Position numbers and translations under genes: made by a program. The notes below the pieces were generated by a model, which was not told the DNA's origin, searched no databases, and saw only the letters and a program-made list of their open reading frames with translations. From Prorocentrum cordatum (taxonomy: Eukaryota; Sar; Dinophyceae; Prorocentrales; Prorocentraceae), in contig CAUYUJ010003926.1 of NCBI GenBank assembly GCA_963575745.1, positions 7,501-71,500 of the forward strand: a DNA stretch of 64,000 nt, in the 5' to 3' direction. Shown here piece by piece: positions 1 to 11,330 of this stretch (position 1 is its first letter; each line of letters opens with the position of its first letter).

Positions 1-39
1 TGGTCGAACACCCTATGATGGAACAGCCCAGCCATGGCA

Positions 40-341
<302 letters not shown>

Positions 342-343
<2 letters not shown>

Positions 344-606
344 GAAGATGAAAATAACGTTAAAGAACTGGCACTGCACTCTGGCACAATCACACACACA
401 CACACACTGCGTGCATGCTGCCATCCGCATCCTCCTCATGTTCCTGCTTCCGTCCCCCCTCCTCCACGACTCCTCCTCCTCCTCCTCCTCTTCCTCCTCC
501 TCCTGCTCACCACCTTTTCAAACCCCGCGCCTGAATGGACGACTGGGACATGCAACCCGTCGTCAACAGGCCCGCCACCGTACTCGAACCGCGGCAGAGG
601 GGTGGA
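342..606. repeat. 265-bp duplicated segment, copy 1
   Basis: This segment begins with cagaagatgaaaataacg directly after the CA tract and runs through a TCC-rich stretch to gcagaggggtgga. It recurs at 1738-1997, again directly after a CA tract, with few substitutions. A shorter repeat (gatggaacagcc.gccatggcacaca) occurs at 15-45 and again at 667-695, so the whole CA-plus-tail cassette appears duplicated. No coding capacity is convincing. Confidence 0.9.
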
Positions 607-713
607 GGCAGGTGCGGTCGGCAGGTGAAGGTACCACTTGCGAACCACCTTGGACGAACGCGCTGTGATGGAACAGCCCTGCCATGGCACACACACACAC
701 ACGCCAAGCGGCG

Positions 714-966
714 TGTGCTGTGATGTGCTGCGATGTGATGTAATGTTTTGTGTTGTGTTGTGTTGTGATGTGATGTGATGTGATGTGATGTGCTGTGCTG
801 TGCTGTGCTGTGCTGTGCTGTGCTGTGCTGTGCTGTGCTGTGCTGTGATGTGCGGTGTTATGCTGTGTCGTGCTGTGGTGTGTCGTGATGTGCTGTGTTG
901 TGCTGCGATGTGCTGCCAGACACATGCACACACGCGGCCATGCTGCGCTGTGCTGCGCTGTGATGT
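714..966. repeat. TGCTG pentanucleotide / TGTGATG tandem repeat
   Basis: Tandem TGCTG units run with TGTGATG variants on either side. Minus-strand frames reading HSTAQHSTAQ are a by-product of the repeat. Confidence 0.95.
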
Positions 967-999
967 GTAGCGGCATGGCATCTGGAGCCACTGGCTCCG

Positions 1000-1600
1000 T
1001 GCCTGGAGCGCCGGCCCTGGCCCACGTGTAGACGTTCTCGTCGTCCTCTCCCCCCCTCCCCCTCCCCCTCCCTCCGCTTCCTGCCTGGCCTTCTGCCACC
1101 TGCTTCCTGCCCTCTGCGTGGTCCCCCTTGCCCTCCTCCCCATTTTACACAAGCACGCACGCGTGGCTCAGACACGGTCTCTCACCCACCCGCGTTCCCA
1201 CATGCTACCGTGAGCCTTGTGCAGAGTCGCGCAGTGCAGGTGCGCCCCATCACGCCACCCGGAACCGACTGACACCCACCCTCGCCGAGACAGCGCGCAC
1301 ACAGCACGAGCTGCAGGTAGCGCTTGGCCTGCAGCACCGTGGTTGTCTTGCGTCGGCTGTGTTTGTGCAAAGGCTGGGTCCACCAGTGCGGGGATGGGAC
1401 CGGTCCTGGCGGTTTGGTGCTTCCAAGAGCAGCGTGCGGGTTGTGTATTTTGGTGTTGGGTGGCTGCACTGCGGACCGTGCCCCACCCGCGTACTTCCCC
1501 TCACCCACCGCCGCCTGCACTGTTTATTTGCCTTGGCGCGCGGCTTGGGCTGAGAAGGTGAGAAGATACGGCGTCCCGCACTTGGCGGGGGAACGAACGA
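1000..1600. other. Non-repetitive GC-rich stretch, no gene recognised
   Basis: This segment lies between microsatellites and starts with a C/T-rich run (1046-1150). Frames of 60-140 codons overlap on both strands, but none shows a recognisable motif and all have biased composition. Confidence 0.4.
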
Positions 1601-1603
1601 ACA

Positions 1604-1625
1604 TACACACACACACACACACGCA

Positions 1626-1687
<62 letters not shown>

Positions 1688-1738
1688 CACACACGCACAC
1701 GCACACGCACACGCACACGCACACGCACACGCACACAC
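1604..1738. repeat. CA microsatellite
   Basis: CA dinucleotides with a CGCA block, ending in a run of GCACAC units, directly before the second copy of the 265-bp segment. Confidence 0.97.
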
Positions 1739-1997
1739 AGAAGATGAAAATAACGTTAAAGAACTGGCACTACACTCTGACACAATCACACACACAATGC
1801 GTGCATGCTGCCATCCGCATCCTCCTCATGCTCCTGCTTCCGTCCCCCCTCCTCAACGACTCCTCCTCCTCCTCTTCTTCCTCCTCCTCCTGCTCACCAT
1901 CCTCCTTTTCAAACCCCGCGCCTGAACGGACGACTGGGACATGCAACCCGTCGTCAACAGGCCAGCCACCGTACTCGAACCGCGGCAGAGGGGTGGA
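1738..1997. repeat. 265-bp duplicated segment, copy 2
   Basis: Closely matches 342-606, with small length changes in the TCC-rich part. Confidence 0.9.
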
Positions 1998-2957
1998 ATG
2001 CAAAGCACCAGTCAAGATCCATGTTCCTCTGCTATCCCCCTCGCTTTCGTATGTGGTGCACGTGACATTGATCCGATCTCAGGGCAATCAGGAAAATATG
2101 AGGAAAGAAATTAGAGGGCAGTGGGCAACGACGACTACAGGGATGACGGCGAAAATAACAATGGCAGCGATCAACCCTTGAAAAAGTGCTCCCAAAGGGC
2201 GAATAAATGATATCACGTTCAATGGCCAAGCCTAACGAACACAGACACCAAAAATTAATACAATCGTACATACACCCTTGAGAAGTCTGACCAGCATGCA
2301 GAAAAATCATACTGAGATAGGTACTAAGCGCCAAGACCCATTACGAAACAAAGACCTCAGATAAAACAGTAAAAGCATCGTTTGGAAAATTGATGCAAGG
2401 TTGCCACCGCACGCTGGGTTCAGCACGGCAAAGGTCCTATGGTATAACATGATCGCACTGGTAGGCACGCATGGCACCTCCTCCCGCCGATGGTAAGACA
2501 GTGAAGCACCTGATCCATACAAGCTTGCTACTACAACTGCATGGGATTGGAAAACCAAGGCTGCCAACGTCCAGCGTCAGCATCTGCACAGCCGTGAACG
2601 CATGCGCAAATTCTCCAGATGACAGAACCAGACTTCAGCACACGCCGAATCGGATTACCCTTCCACCGATTATTATACTCAGAAAAATCAAGCGCCAGGA
2701 ACAGCTATCTAGGCTGTACGGAACGCGTGCAGGCTGCGCCGAGGGCAAATAGCCGCCTTCGCCACCGCCATTTACGCCATTGTCAGCCTCTCAATACCAG
2801 ACGAAGGTCGAGGCCCCGTTCTGGCATGTTGATGGGCAAATATTGCGTGAATGCCGACCCCACGTCCCTAGTTCTAAAGCGTTCTCAAAAAGACACAGGC
2901 CGCGTCGCTGATTGGGAATGGTGCCCCCTCTTGGGAGCGGGCCACACTCATCTCTGA
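1998..2957. other. Unassigned sequence, no gene recognised
   Basis: About 950 bp of ordinary composition. Frames of up to about 110 codons exist on both strands without recognisable domains. I tried to read RT or RNase H motifs of the neighbouring LINEs here on the minus strand and found none that were convincing. It could be an old decayed repeat. Confidence 0.4.
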
Positions 2958-2978
2958 TCATGATGATGATGATGATGT

Positions 2979-3034
<56 letters not shown>

Positions 3035-3044
3035 CTGATGATGC

Positions 3045-3136
<92 letters not shown>

Positions 3137-3168
3137 GTGGTGGTGATGATGATGATGCTGACGATGGG
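2958..3168. repeat. ATG/GAT trinucleotide microsatellite
   Basis: About 65-70 tandem GAT units with a few GTT, GCT and GGT variants. The poly-Met frame is an artefact. Confidence 0.98.
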
Positions 3169-3586
3169 AGGAGCAGACTATATTGAGAGATCCAGGTAAG
3201 AGCGGAATCGATGGGAGGCCCCTATGTCAGGTCGGTCTGGGTGCGGGAGAGGAACCCCCACCCCCACATGTGGAACTTCAGACCAACTAGGACCGCGCGC
3301 GCGGGCCCTCCCCCCCCTGCGGCAGCTGGCAGTGGCCTCGCTTCCAGGGCGCCTACACCTACGCACATTCGCCATACTTGCAAAACGTTGACATGTAAGA
3401 TTCATCATTGTGGGGGCTGGGGTCGGTTTCCCACTGTTCAAAACGACGAGGGCGGACAACTCTCCGCTGACCGTCGGCAACCCCTCCGCCGAATCTCGGG
3501 CGCAGCGGCATTGCCACCTTGACTGCCAGCCGGGGTTCGTTTGAATATCTCTCGGAGCCCTCTTGGCTTCCCGCTGGGAGTTGGCG

Positions 3587-3745
3587 GCGCGCAGAAGGGG
3601 GTAGGGGGATGGGGGAAGGCTTCTTAGAAGCACCCCTGCTTCTTAGAAGGCGCCGGCCTTACATTTACAAAGAAGGCCCGCGCCTTCTGAGAAGCTGGGG
3701 TGCTTCTAAGAAGCTTTCCCCCCTCCCCCTACCCCCCTCTGCGCG
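3587..3745. repeat. Long inverted repeat (foldback), arms of about 73 nt
   Basis: The left arm (3587-3660) starts gcgcagaagggggtaggg and the right arm (about 3673-3745) ends ccctacccccctctgcgc. The arms are complementary along nearly all their length with few mismatches, around a loop of about 12 nt (acatttacaaag). Inside each arm there is a second small palindrome, cttcttagaag. It may be a foldback or MITE-type element. No flanking target duplication was identified. Confidence 0.85.
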
Positions 3746-3785
3746 TGGCCAGGGGAGGGCACTCTCGGGCGGGTGGTCGCAGGGG

Positions 3786-3845
3786 GAGAGGAGGACGAGG
3801 AGGACGAGGAGGAGGAGGAAAAGGAGGAGGAGGAGGAAAATGAGG
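3786..3845. repeat. GAGGAC/GGA purine repeat
   Basis: Tandem gaggac and gga units; low complexity. Confidence 0.9.
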
Positions 3846-3897
3846 AGGCCAGAGGCTGTCTTGGGACAGCCTGACTGGGGGGCGAAGCAGCGGGCTC

Positions 3898-4078
3898 CGA
3901 AAGGGGGCCCTCTCGGGCCCCCTCCTGGAGCCAGCGGGGGCCCACAAGGGGCCCTGAAGAGCCTCCTTTTGGCCCAAAGGGGCCCCAAAAGGGGCCCCAA
4001 AAGGGGCCCATAAGGAGCCCCTTTTGGGGCCCAAAAGGAGCCCTAAAGGGGGCCAAAAAGGGCCCAAAAGGGGCCCTT
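3898..4078. repeat. GGGGCCC-AAAAG tandem repeat
   Basis: Repeated aaaaggggcccc units of about 11-14 bp and their near-palindromic variants. Strong self-complementarity comes from the GGGCCC cores. Confidence 0.85.
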
Positions 4079-4079
4079 G

Positions 4080-4394
4080 TCTTCGACCCCCCTTCACGTC
4101 GAGCCCGCAGCTATCAGCCGCCCGACGCTCTCGGCGGTCAGCTGGGGTGATTTTGTGCCCGCGCGGGCCTCAGCGGGGAGCCCTCCCCCCGGCACAGCCA
4201 GCTGGGGCGGCTCCGTGCGCACGGCTCGTGTCGGGGCCTCCGCAGCACCAAGCTCGCAGCCCCGGGATCGTCGACCCCGGTTCTAGCGACCAGGCGGTCT
4301 CCAGGGCGCCCCGCCAAACGGAGCTTGCTCACTCGTCGTGCTCGTCGTCCACATCACGCATGCCTGCTTGTGCTTTCCCTACTCGCGCTCCGCC
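4080..4394. other. GC-rich unassigned stretch
   Basis: Short overlapping frames on both strands without motifs. I see nothing I can name. Confidence 0.35.
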
Positions 4395-5225
4395 CCTTCA
4401 CGGGCCAACCTTTGGGTTTGACCAGGCCCCTGTGCTGCCCTCCAAACGAGGGCGTTTTATCCAAACGAAAGCATGGGGGAACAGAGGGAGGAGGAAGAGG
4501 AGGAAGAGGAGGAGGAGGAGGAGGAGGAGAGTCAAGATGATGGATGGTGGGGGGCCACGCGCACACACACACACAAAGTAACCGATTTGAAGCCGGAATC
4601 CGCAACTCCTACCTTTACCACACACACTCATCCGATCGCACGCACCACGACAGGCGACAGGCTTCAGGAATCCCCTTTTCAAAAGCATGTGCGCACATGA
4701 TTGGGATAAGTATACCACTCGCGGACCAAATGCGTGAGATGATCGGCACGATGGTTTGCTTCACGATGCTCATGACTATACATATCCTTCCCGACCTTAG
4801 CATTTCGAACCCCATACTCGCAAGACAACGCATACATATCCCAAACAAAATGCCAACACGTGTGCGTACTTGCGTGTTTTGGCACCGCCACTTCAATGTG
4901 AACCACCGCATGTTAAGTGTCCCCGTCCGATTCGATCCTAACGCCTGGCATACACACATCCCAGACGGTATCCCTCTCACTGATAAGAGATAATCGTTGA
5001 GCCAGCTGTAACTGTTCTGCATACGAGGTGTCCTCATCATATCCAGCCGTCTGCTTCACTTCATGGGTTGAGGCGAAGCAGGACAAGTCCTTCCAATGGC
5101 GCAAGAGGTATTCTAAAAAACTGACGATCATAAGGTGCACGAAAAGCCTACCATATGTGGAGACAGGATGCATACCGTGGCCAGAATGATTCCCACCATT
5201 AATGCCCGAATATGTGCACATGGAG
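4395..5225 (-). pseudogene. Decayed LINE fragment, permuted RNase H region
   Basis: Read on the minus strand, three blocks line up with the C-terminal part of the LINE proteins at 51.7 and 47.8 kb, in the same order. About 4913-5010 gives RDTVWDVCMP..RIESDGDT, matching the segment that ends in the third RNase H motif (GDS). About 4690-4790 gives SHEHREANHRADHLTHLVRE, matching the fourth motif (HEFR..N..AD.LT..A). About 4570-4600 gives SCGFRLQIG, matching the part after the first motif (GSGCGFWLQIG). The blocks fall in different frames, so the gene is broken. A GGA tract (4482-4535) follows, and motif II is not visible. The sequence is diverged from the other copies, so it represents a separate lineage. 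Confidence 0.75.
4482..4535. repeat. GGA/GAGGAA purine repeat
   Basis: Low-complexity purine run lying downstream (minus strand) of the decayed LINE fragment. Confidence 0.9.
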
Positions 5226-5419
5226 ATTGGCCAGACTTTTGGGCTACACTACCTTCTCCCACCCGCAAACGCTTCACCCCCGAAGACAAACTCCAAGCAC
5301 CCTCCTGACATAAGCATTCCGTTAAACTCGAACACTATCACAAAAAGAATACCCTGGCGAAGAGCCCAACCAAATGCAGCCGTTGTAAGTGCCGCAATTG
5401 TGAAAGGAGTCGTTTTCGG

Positions 5420-6235
5420 TGGAGCTCCCTGTGGGGCCCCAAGACCTGTGAGTGGTGTGCCGAATCGGGCGCGGGTACGCCAGGCGTAACGTGCCGCTGG
5501 GGCCTTCGGTGGGGTTCCCTATGGGGCCACCAAACGTGCGAAGGGTGTGCCGAACTGGGTGCGGGTCCGCCATGCACGAAATGTGTGAGGATGTGCCGAG
5601 TCGGGTGCGGGTACGCCATGCGGACTGTGCCACTAGGGCCGTCGGAGCAATTCCTGGTGCGGCCACGAGACATGTGAGCGGTGTGCCGAATCGGGTGTGG
5701 GTACGCCACGCGGAGTGTGCCATTAGGGCCTTCGAGTGGGCACTCTATGGGGCCGCTAGACGTATGAGCGGCGTGCCAAATCGGACGCAGGTACGCCATG
5801 CGGAGTATGCTTTAGGAGCTTTCGGCCGACTTCCCTATGGGGCCACAAGACGCGTGCAGGGGTGTGCCGAATCGGGCGCGGGTACGCCATGCGGAAAGTG
5901 CCGCTGCGGCCTTCGGTGGGGCTCCCTATGGGGCCACGAAACGTGTGAGGGGTGTGCCAAATCGGGAGCGAGTACGCCTTGCGGAGTGTGCCACCGGGGC
6001 CTTCGGTGAAGCTCCCGGCGGGGCCACGAGACATACATATGGGGGCGTGCCGACTCGGGTGGGGGCACGCCATGCGGACTGTGCAACTGGGGCCTTCGGT
6101 GGAGCTCCCTTTGGGGCCACGAAACGTGTGAGAGGTGTGCCGAAATCGGGCGCGGGCGTGCCATGCGGACTGGGCCACTGGGGCGTTCGGTGGAGATCCC
6201 ATGGGGCCACGAAACGCGTGCGAGGTGTGCCGAAA
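5420..6235. repeat. Minisatellite of about 91 bp, about nine copies
   Basis: The unit contains gtgtgccgaatcgggcgcgg, then tacgccatgcgga, then gccttcggtgg.gctccctatggggccac. Copies start near 5459, 5550, 5597, 5688, 5776, 5868, 5954, 6047 and 6139, with divergence between units. Because 91 is not a multiple of three, the frame rotates from unit to unit, which argues against coding. The upstream stretch 5225-5420 holds nothing I recognise. Confidence 0.85.
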
Positions 6236-6239
6236 AACA

Positions 6240-6405
6240 AAAGGGAGAGCCAGGGATGGGAGGAGGGAGGAGGAGGGGAAGGAGGAAGAGGAGGAGGGGG
6301 AGGAGGAAAGGGAGGAGGAGGAGGAAAGGGAGGAGGAGAGGGAAGAGGAGCAGAAGAAAGGAGGAGGGAGAGGGGGGAGGGAGCAAGACGAGGAGGAGAA
6401 AGTGG
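6240..6405. repeat. GGA-rich purine tract
   Basis: About 165 bp of almost pure purine on the + strand (gga, gag, gaa units), interrupting the 91-bp minisatellite. It is low complexity, with triplex-forming potential. Confidence 0.9.
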
Positions 6406-6589
6406 TAGAGCGCGGCGCTGCAGAGTCAAAACGAGAACCCAATACCACAGGATGATCGTGAAGCAGACAAATTAACGCTTGCAATGTCGGCATGAAATCG
6501 GCTCCCGGGCGTGAATATGTAAGCTCACCGTTACGAAAGACCCACCCTGATGCTGATGTAAATACAGCAGTTGTGAGGGTCGTTTTCGA

Positions 6590-6925
6590 TGGAGCTCCCT
6601 GTGGGGTCACGAAACGTGTGAAGGGTGTGCCGAATCGGGCGCGGGTACGCCATGCGGACAGTGCCGCCGGGGCCTTCGGTGGATTCCCCTATGGGGCCAC
6701 AGGGCGTGTGAGTGGTGTGCCGAGTCGGGTGCGGGTACGCCATGCGCACTGCGTCGCTGATGCCTTCGGTGGAGTTCCCTATGGGGCCACGCAACGTGCG
6801 AGTGGTCTGCCGATTCGGGAGCGGGTAAGCCATTCGCAAAACGTGTGAAGGGTGTGCTGGATAGGACGCGGATACGCCATGCGGAGCGTGCCACTGGGGC
6901 CTTCGGCGGAGTTCCTTAAGGGGCC
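6590..6925. repeat. 91-bp minisatellite, second block of about four copies
   Basis: Same unit as at 5420-6235 (ctccctgtggggtcacgaa, gtgtgccgaatcggg, tacgccatgcgg). The two blocks are separated by the purine tract and about 180 bp of other sequence. Confidence 0.85.
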
Positions 6926-7070
6926 ACAAAACGATGCCGTGGGCAAATACTCCAGATGACTCTGTGTTTCGAAAATGTTTCTCAGCTGCATAGCTAGCCT
7001 GAGCTCGAATAAAGTAGAGAAAACTATCATCATATCTTGAATAAGTAGCAGAGTACAAATAGTTGTTGGG

Positions 7071-7345
7071 TTCCTCAGGTAGCAGACCGACCTCGGACAT
7101 CTGAATATTTGACACTAGCGCTCCTGATGATTTTCTGTCGATTCCTGTGCCGAACAGCCCTGTAGCTCAGCTATAGCTCGAGTTAAATTAAGACGACCGA
7201 CAGCATCTCTTGAACAGCTGTTCCGTCCCAGCTCTGGTAGCAGACCGATCTCAGGCATCTCGATGCTTGAGACTCGCGTTCCTGAGGGGTTCCTTTCGAT
7301 TGCTGTGCCGGCCAGCTCTGTAGCTCATCTACAGCTCGAGTTAAG
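7071..7345. repeat. 178-bp satellite monomers, diverged
   Basis: Matches the family expanded from 20.9 kb onward: cctgtgccgaacagccctgtagctcagctatagctcgagtt, then gcagaccgatctcaggc. About one and a half monomers. Confidence 0.8.
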
Positions 7346-7371
7346 TTCAGGAAAGAATTTAAGATATAGTT

Positions 7372-7442
7372 TTATTCATATATATATATGTATACATACA
7401 TACATACATACATACATACATACATACATACATACATAATAT
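7372..7442. repeat. TA and CATA microsatellite
   Basis: Short tatata followed by about 14 catacata units. Confidence 0.95.
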
Positions 7443-7499
7443 AGACAGGGGGAAGAAGAAAGAAGAGAAAGAGAGAGAGAGAGAGCACCAAGATGACAC

Positions 7500-7630
7500 T
7501 GAAAAGCCGATCCCGCCCACATGCTTTTTCAAAGTAATATCCACCGGATCGACCTGAAATTAAGATGGCGAGCGGGAATAAGATCGAATATGGGGGAAAA
7601 ACTAGAACTCTAGCGAATGGTCAAATTTCG
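7500..7630. repeat. Type B element 3' module, fragment
   Basis: Contains gccgatcccgcc, aagatggcgagcgggaataa and gatcgaatat, the module that closes type B elements elsewhere (for example 22.92-23.18 kb). The type B terminus is not visible here. The following 230 bp (7631-7860) hold nothing I recognise. Confidence 0.75.
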
Positions 7631-7859
7631 CTAACATGAATTTAAAAAGGCCCAAAAAAGACAAAACATCACTCGAGATTGTTCGGGCCAACTAGCCCAC
7701 CAGCGCGCAGGAATTACTTTCCAGCTTCGCCGCTTTGCTCTTAGGAAGTTGCGGGTTACACTAAAGATGGCCTCGCAGAGGCTTGATAAGCCTTCGAATT
7801 CAGTGTTCACGGTAGAATATTGGGGGGAAGGCCAGACGCCTTCGACTTGATCAGCACCC

Positions 7860-9860
7860 AATGTTTTTGGTCTAGAAACGCAAGGCTCCTATATATCGAA
7901 TGGGACGCCGCTGCCTTGATCAATCCCTCCTGCCACCAACATGCTCCTGCTTTATCCTGATCGACGTCACCGCCGAAAGCGCCCCGAAGGACATATAGGT
8001 CATACTCGTGTAGCTCATGTGTTCTATCATACTCAATGTCTCTTGCACGTGCAATGTGGGTTAATTCATCCGCCCTCTGCTTTCCCCCCGATAGACATGT
8101 TTACCTATGTTCCCTCCGACCGTAGCTCCGACAACATTGAACTCGTTATGTAAACCGTGAAACTAATTCTGAATCTCCGCAATATGCTTGTCATATCTCC
8201 GATGTCGAATCTTCCACTCCCCATTCAGCCACATGATGGTGGCCATGTTATCGCATTGGATCTCTATCGGCATCCCTCGGGTCAAACCCTGCTCATACTC
8301 AGTCCAATCCGTCGCCGTGGCAAACACATGTGCGAGTCTCTTGGCGGGTGTTGTATTACATGTGCGTGTGCCCCCTCCTCCTCCCTCGAATACGGGCCCC
8401 CTTTTCTTCTGTTTTCCCATCCTGCAATGCTTATCAAAAGCGAGTCTCGTCTTCTAAAGAATATGTTGAACCCATGCACACCGAGTTGCCCCATCATGCA
8501 TCATGTGTTTCCAGCACTCGCCCCCTCGAAAGCTTTCGAATGAATCATGCCGCGATGTCTGCCCCATCGCATTATTCGAATGAATCCTTCTCGGTTGTTC
8601 CGTCACCGCGGGGTCACTCCAGTTTTTGCACAACATTTTGATTGTCTGGTTATACTATTCTCTTCTCTCTTGCCATTTCTTCATACAATGGAACATACAC
8701 ACACTCGCCGTCATGAAACTGTAGCAGGCCCCACGTTTCTCCTCCTGAGTTGTCCGCCACGCACACGCATTCTGTGGGAGCTCACCCCCATCCGCTGTCC
8801 TCAAGAGATCGCAACAATCGTTATTCCAGTCCCATTGTTTCTGCAGATATCGCCCCACCAGGCTCTGATGTTTTCTCGAAACTTCACCCTCGCAAACTTA
8901 GACGCCCTCACATTGAAACTAGGCCATGTTCCACCGTCTTTCTCCCTCAGCCCCACTATTTTGATCAAACATCGACCTTCAAAATTGTGCATATCCTGCA
9001 AAGCTGCTTTGTCAATGCCCGGGCCCCAGATACTATATAAGAATGTTCTTTGGACCTCACTCACATACTTATCCATTTCACTGTCCACGGCACCGACCTG
9101 CAGGGATACATATTGAAATCCTGCAAGAAAACCTGTTGGGCTTTCTGGATACGGCATTGAATATCCACATGTGATCTCATGTGCACATGCAACTTCACTC
9201 CAAAGAAAGCAATATCCTGCACACGTGAGATGAAAAGCGTCTCAGACAATTCGCGCATAGAAGATTCAGGCACTCTTGTCCTGGACCACGACGCACGAAA
9301 GTGAACCACGTGACCCCCCAAAGAAGCATGCTGAAGATTACCCGATGATGATGCACGATCTTCTGATACTCGCCGTCTCTTGACAGCTGGGCGCCTCAAA
9401 CTGGCAGGCACGTTGATTTCTAAAGGCTGGCTATCAAAGTTCTTTCCGCAACGGCCAACTCCGAAGACGTTGGCTTCCACTCGTAGCCCCATTTCTTTAT
9501 CACAACCGTAAGTTCACTCATCATCAATGATATCCTCGAGTCTGGCTCTCCTCGTGCATATATAAAGAAGTTGTCCGCCCAAACAGCGTGACTAAATATC
9601 TGCGCAACCTCCCCCTCGGGCAATTGTACGTGGCCTTCCCCCACCTCCAGACTCGAATCGACCTCTGGCGAACATGACCGTGGCCTCTCAATTGCGCAAC
9701 CCATCCCTCGCCCCTTCCACGATCAGATCGTCGGTGAAATCATGGCAATGGTCACTAACACAGCAAAATATGGCTTTCCACTCCTCCCGCGCGATCACAA
9801 GTGTCCCAAGATACCTCATGACACGTTGTGCTGTGGAACGTCGCCGCCGCTGTGTTTCTC
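7860..9860 (-). pseudogene. Decayed LINE: RT palm to permuted RNase H
   Basis: Blocks read on the minus strand follow the LINE order. Near 9800: EVSWDTCDRAGG (RT motif B; compare VRWDRCIRTGG at 53.6 kb). At 9586-9600: HAVWADNFFIYA (motif C). At 9500-9520: KWGYEWKPTSSELAV. Around 9130-9240: FISRVQDIAFFGVKL and IQCRIQKAQQVF (thumb). Around 8960-9030: LQDMHNFEGRCLIK. At 8165-8260: IEIQCDNMATIMWLNGEWK (third RNase H motif). Near 8010-8050: ADELTHIARARD (fourth motif). Near 7915-7940: GGIDQGSG (first motif region). Frameshifts and stops separate the blocks, so the copy is dead. The order III-IV-I again shows the permuted RNase H. Motif II is not identified. The sequence is well diverged from the 12/48-kb family. 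Confidence 0.85.
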
Positions 9861-10340
9861 AGAATCTGCCCCAATATCGCATACTGGAACGAAAAACGCG
9901 AAGTAGTGCTCAGAATACGAGAGAGCTTCTTTCGATATCAGCTTGAAAACTCGAAACACATGTTGTTCTCAGCGTTATACAACATGGCTTCCGCCAAGTG
10001 CTTCGATTGCAAAATCATAGATACGGACCTGAGAATTCGACAGGCCGGCGCGCAATAACCTACTAGGTGCAAAAAAAAGAATGGAGATGCGCAGCGTGCT
10101 TCCTGCTTCAGTCAAGTGCACGAGACCATTGTCAGATCGAAGAATGCACCCCAAAGGCCGACGGTTCCCCCACGTCTTTTTGGCAGTGAAAATGCAGCTA
10201 CGGACCTGAGAATTTGACAGGCAAACGCGGCAGGCCGCTTCACGTTACAAAAATAACGGCTCTTGCAACGAACTTTCAAAAGCTCTCTCCTTCGACTCTG
10301 AGAACTCTCACACGTGGAAGGAGCTCTACGACGTTCCCGG
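9860..10340. other. Diverged element remnants
   Basis: Pieces such as gatacggacctgagaattcgacaggc and tacggacctgagaatttgacaggc match the internal part of type A elements. No gene is visible. Confidence 0.5.
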
Positions 10341-10376
10341 CAGTGACTAGGTTGACGGTTCACCGCCGGTGCCAGT

Positions 10377-10732
10377 ACCTCGTAGAGCTCTTCGTCATTG
10401 ATGAGCTAGAGGAATTCCGGCGCGAGGTGGAGCTAGTTGGTCGACCCGGCCAGAAAGGACAAATGTGGTAACTTTGACTCGGTTTTGCGAAGATTTGAAA
10501 GATATTTGACACTTCATTTTGAGAACCAGATTTTTTTGCACCTGTAGTGGGTTATGACGCGTGTGCCTGTGAAATTCTCAGGCCCATAAGTGCAATATTA
10601 CTGTCCAACCACTTGGCGAAACCGATTTTGGATAAAAACGAAAAAAAAATGACTCTTCGAATTTTTCGGCTCTCGCTTCAGAAGCTTCCTTCACGTGTTT
10701 CGAGGAGCGCCGAGAAGAGAGCTCTACGAGGT
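10377..10732 (-). mobile_element. Type A short element, complete, minus orientation
   Basis: Bounded by ACCTCGTAGAGCTC (10377-10390) and its exact reverse complement GAGCTCTACGAGGT (10719-10732), a 14-bp terminal inverted repeat. The interior has the family landmarks in reverse order: gagctagttggtcgacccgg, tttgaaagatatttgac, gggttatgacgcg, and cttcagaagcttcc. A terminal hairpin (ccggcggtaa...ttgacagtttaccgccgg, 10735-10768) lies just outside the 10732 end, its normal place. There is no coding capacity, so it is non-autonomous. The enzyme that moves it is not in the window. Confidence 0.85.
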
Positions 10733-10769
10733 CCCCGGCGGTAACCTGGTTGACAGTTTACCGCCGGAT

Positions 10770-11330
10770 CCCAGTTACAAAAATAGCGGCTCTTGTAACG
10801 AACTTTCAAATCTCTCACGCTCTTCTGTCGATGAGCAGAGGGATTCCGGGGCATTGGAGCTAGTTGGTCGACCCACCAAAACGGACAACACGATGACTTT
10901 GGGTCGGTTTTGCTAAGAATTGAAAGATATTTCACGATTCATTTTGAGAAACCAGATTTTTGAGCAATGCACTTGAATATAAGCTCTGTTGTCAGAGCAG
11001 ACTGCTCTGCAAATCTTTCAGAAGAGCATGATCGTTTCTGAGTTATCTTCGAGCACTTTCCTCCTCTCGCTCACTCTGCTCCTTCACGCCTTCTTCCTTA
11101 AAGTCGCACCTCGCGCGTGCGAAATTCGGGATTGCCCCGCCGGCATGCCATTCGTGTGTATCACAAGGAAGCTCTACGAGTTCCCGGCGGTAACCAAGGT
11201 TGGCGGTTCTACAGCCTCCCATTTCGCTCGCCTGATCCGGGCGGACAATCTGGCAACCTGGGGTTGGTTTTTCGGAGAGCTCCACGAGGTACATCTTTCT
11301 TGACACACATAAATGTTCGTGACAGAACAG
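10770..11330 (-). repeat. Truncated type A/B element remnants
   Basis: gagctagttggtcgaccc (10858), tgactttgggtcggttttgc, and ggaagctctacgagttcccg followed by ggcggtaaccaaggttggcgg (11168-11205) are pieces of the same element family in minus orientation. Confidence 0.65.

Noticed and set aside
2002-2957. A further decayed LINE between the microsatellites
   Set aside because: I could not read any RT or RNase H block in the right order on either strand.
5452-6475. Frames of 180-280 codons over the 91-bp minisatellite and GGA tract
   Set aside because: Open on both strands, with the frame rotating between repeat units; no domain.
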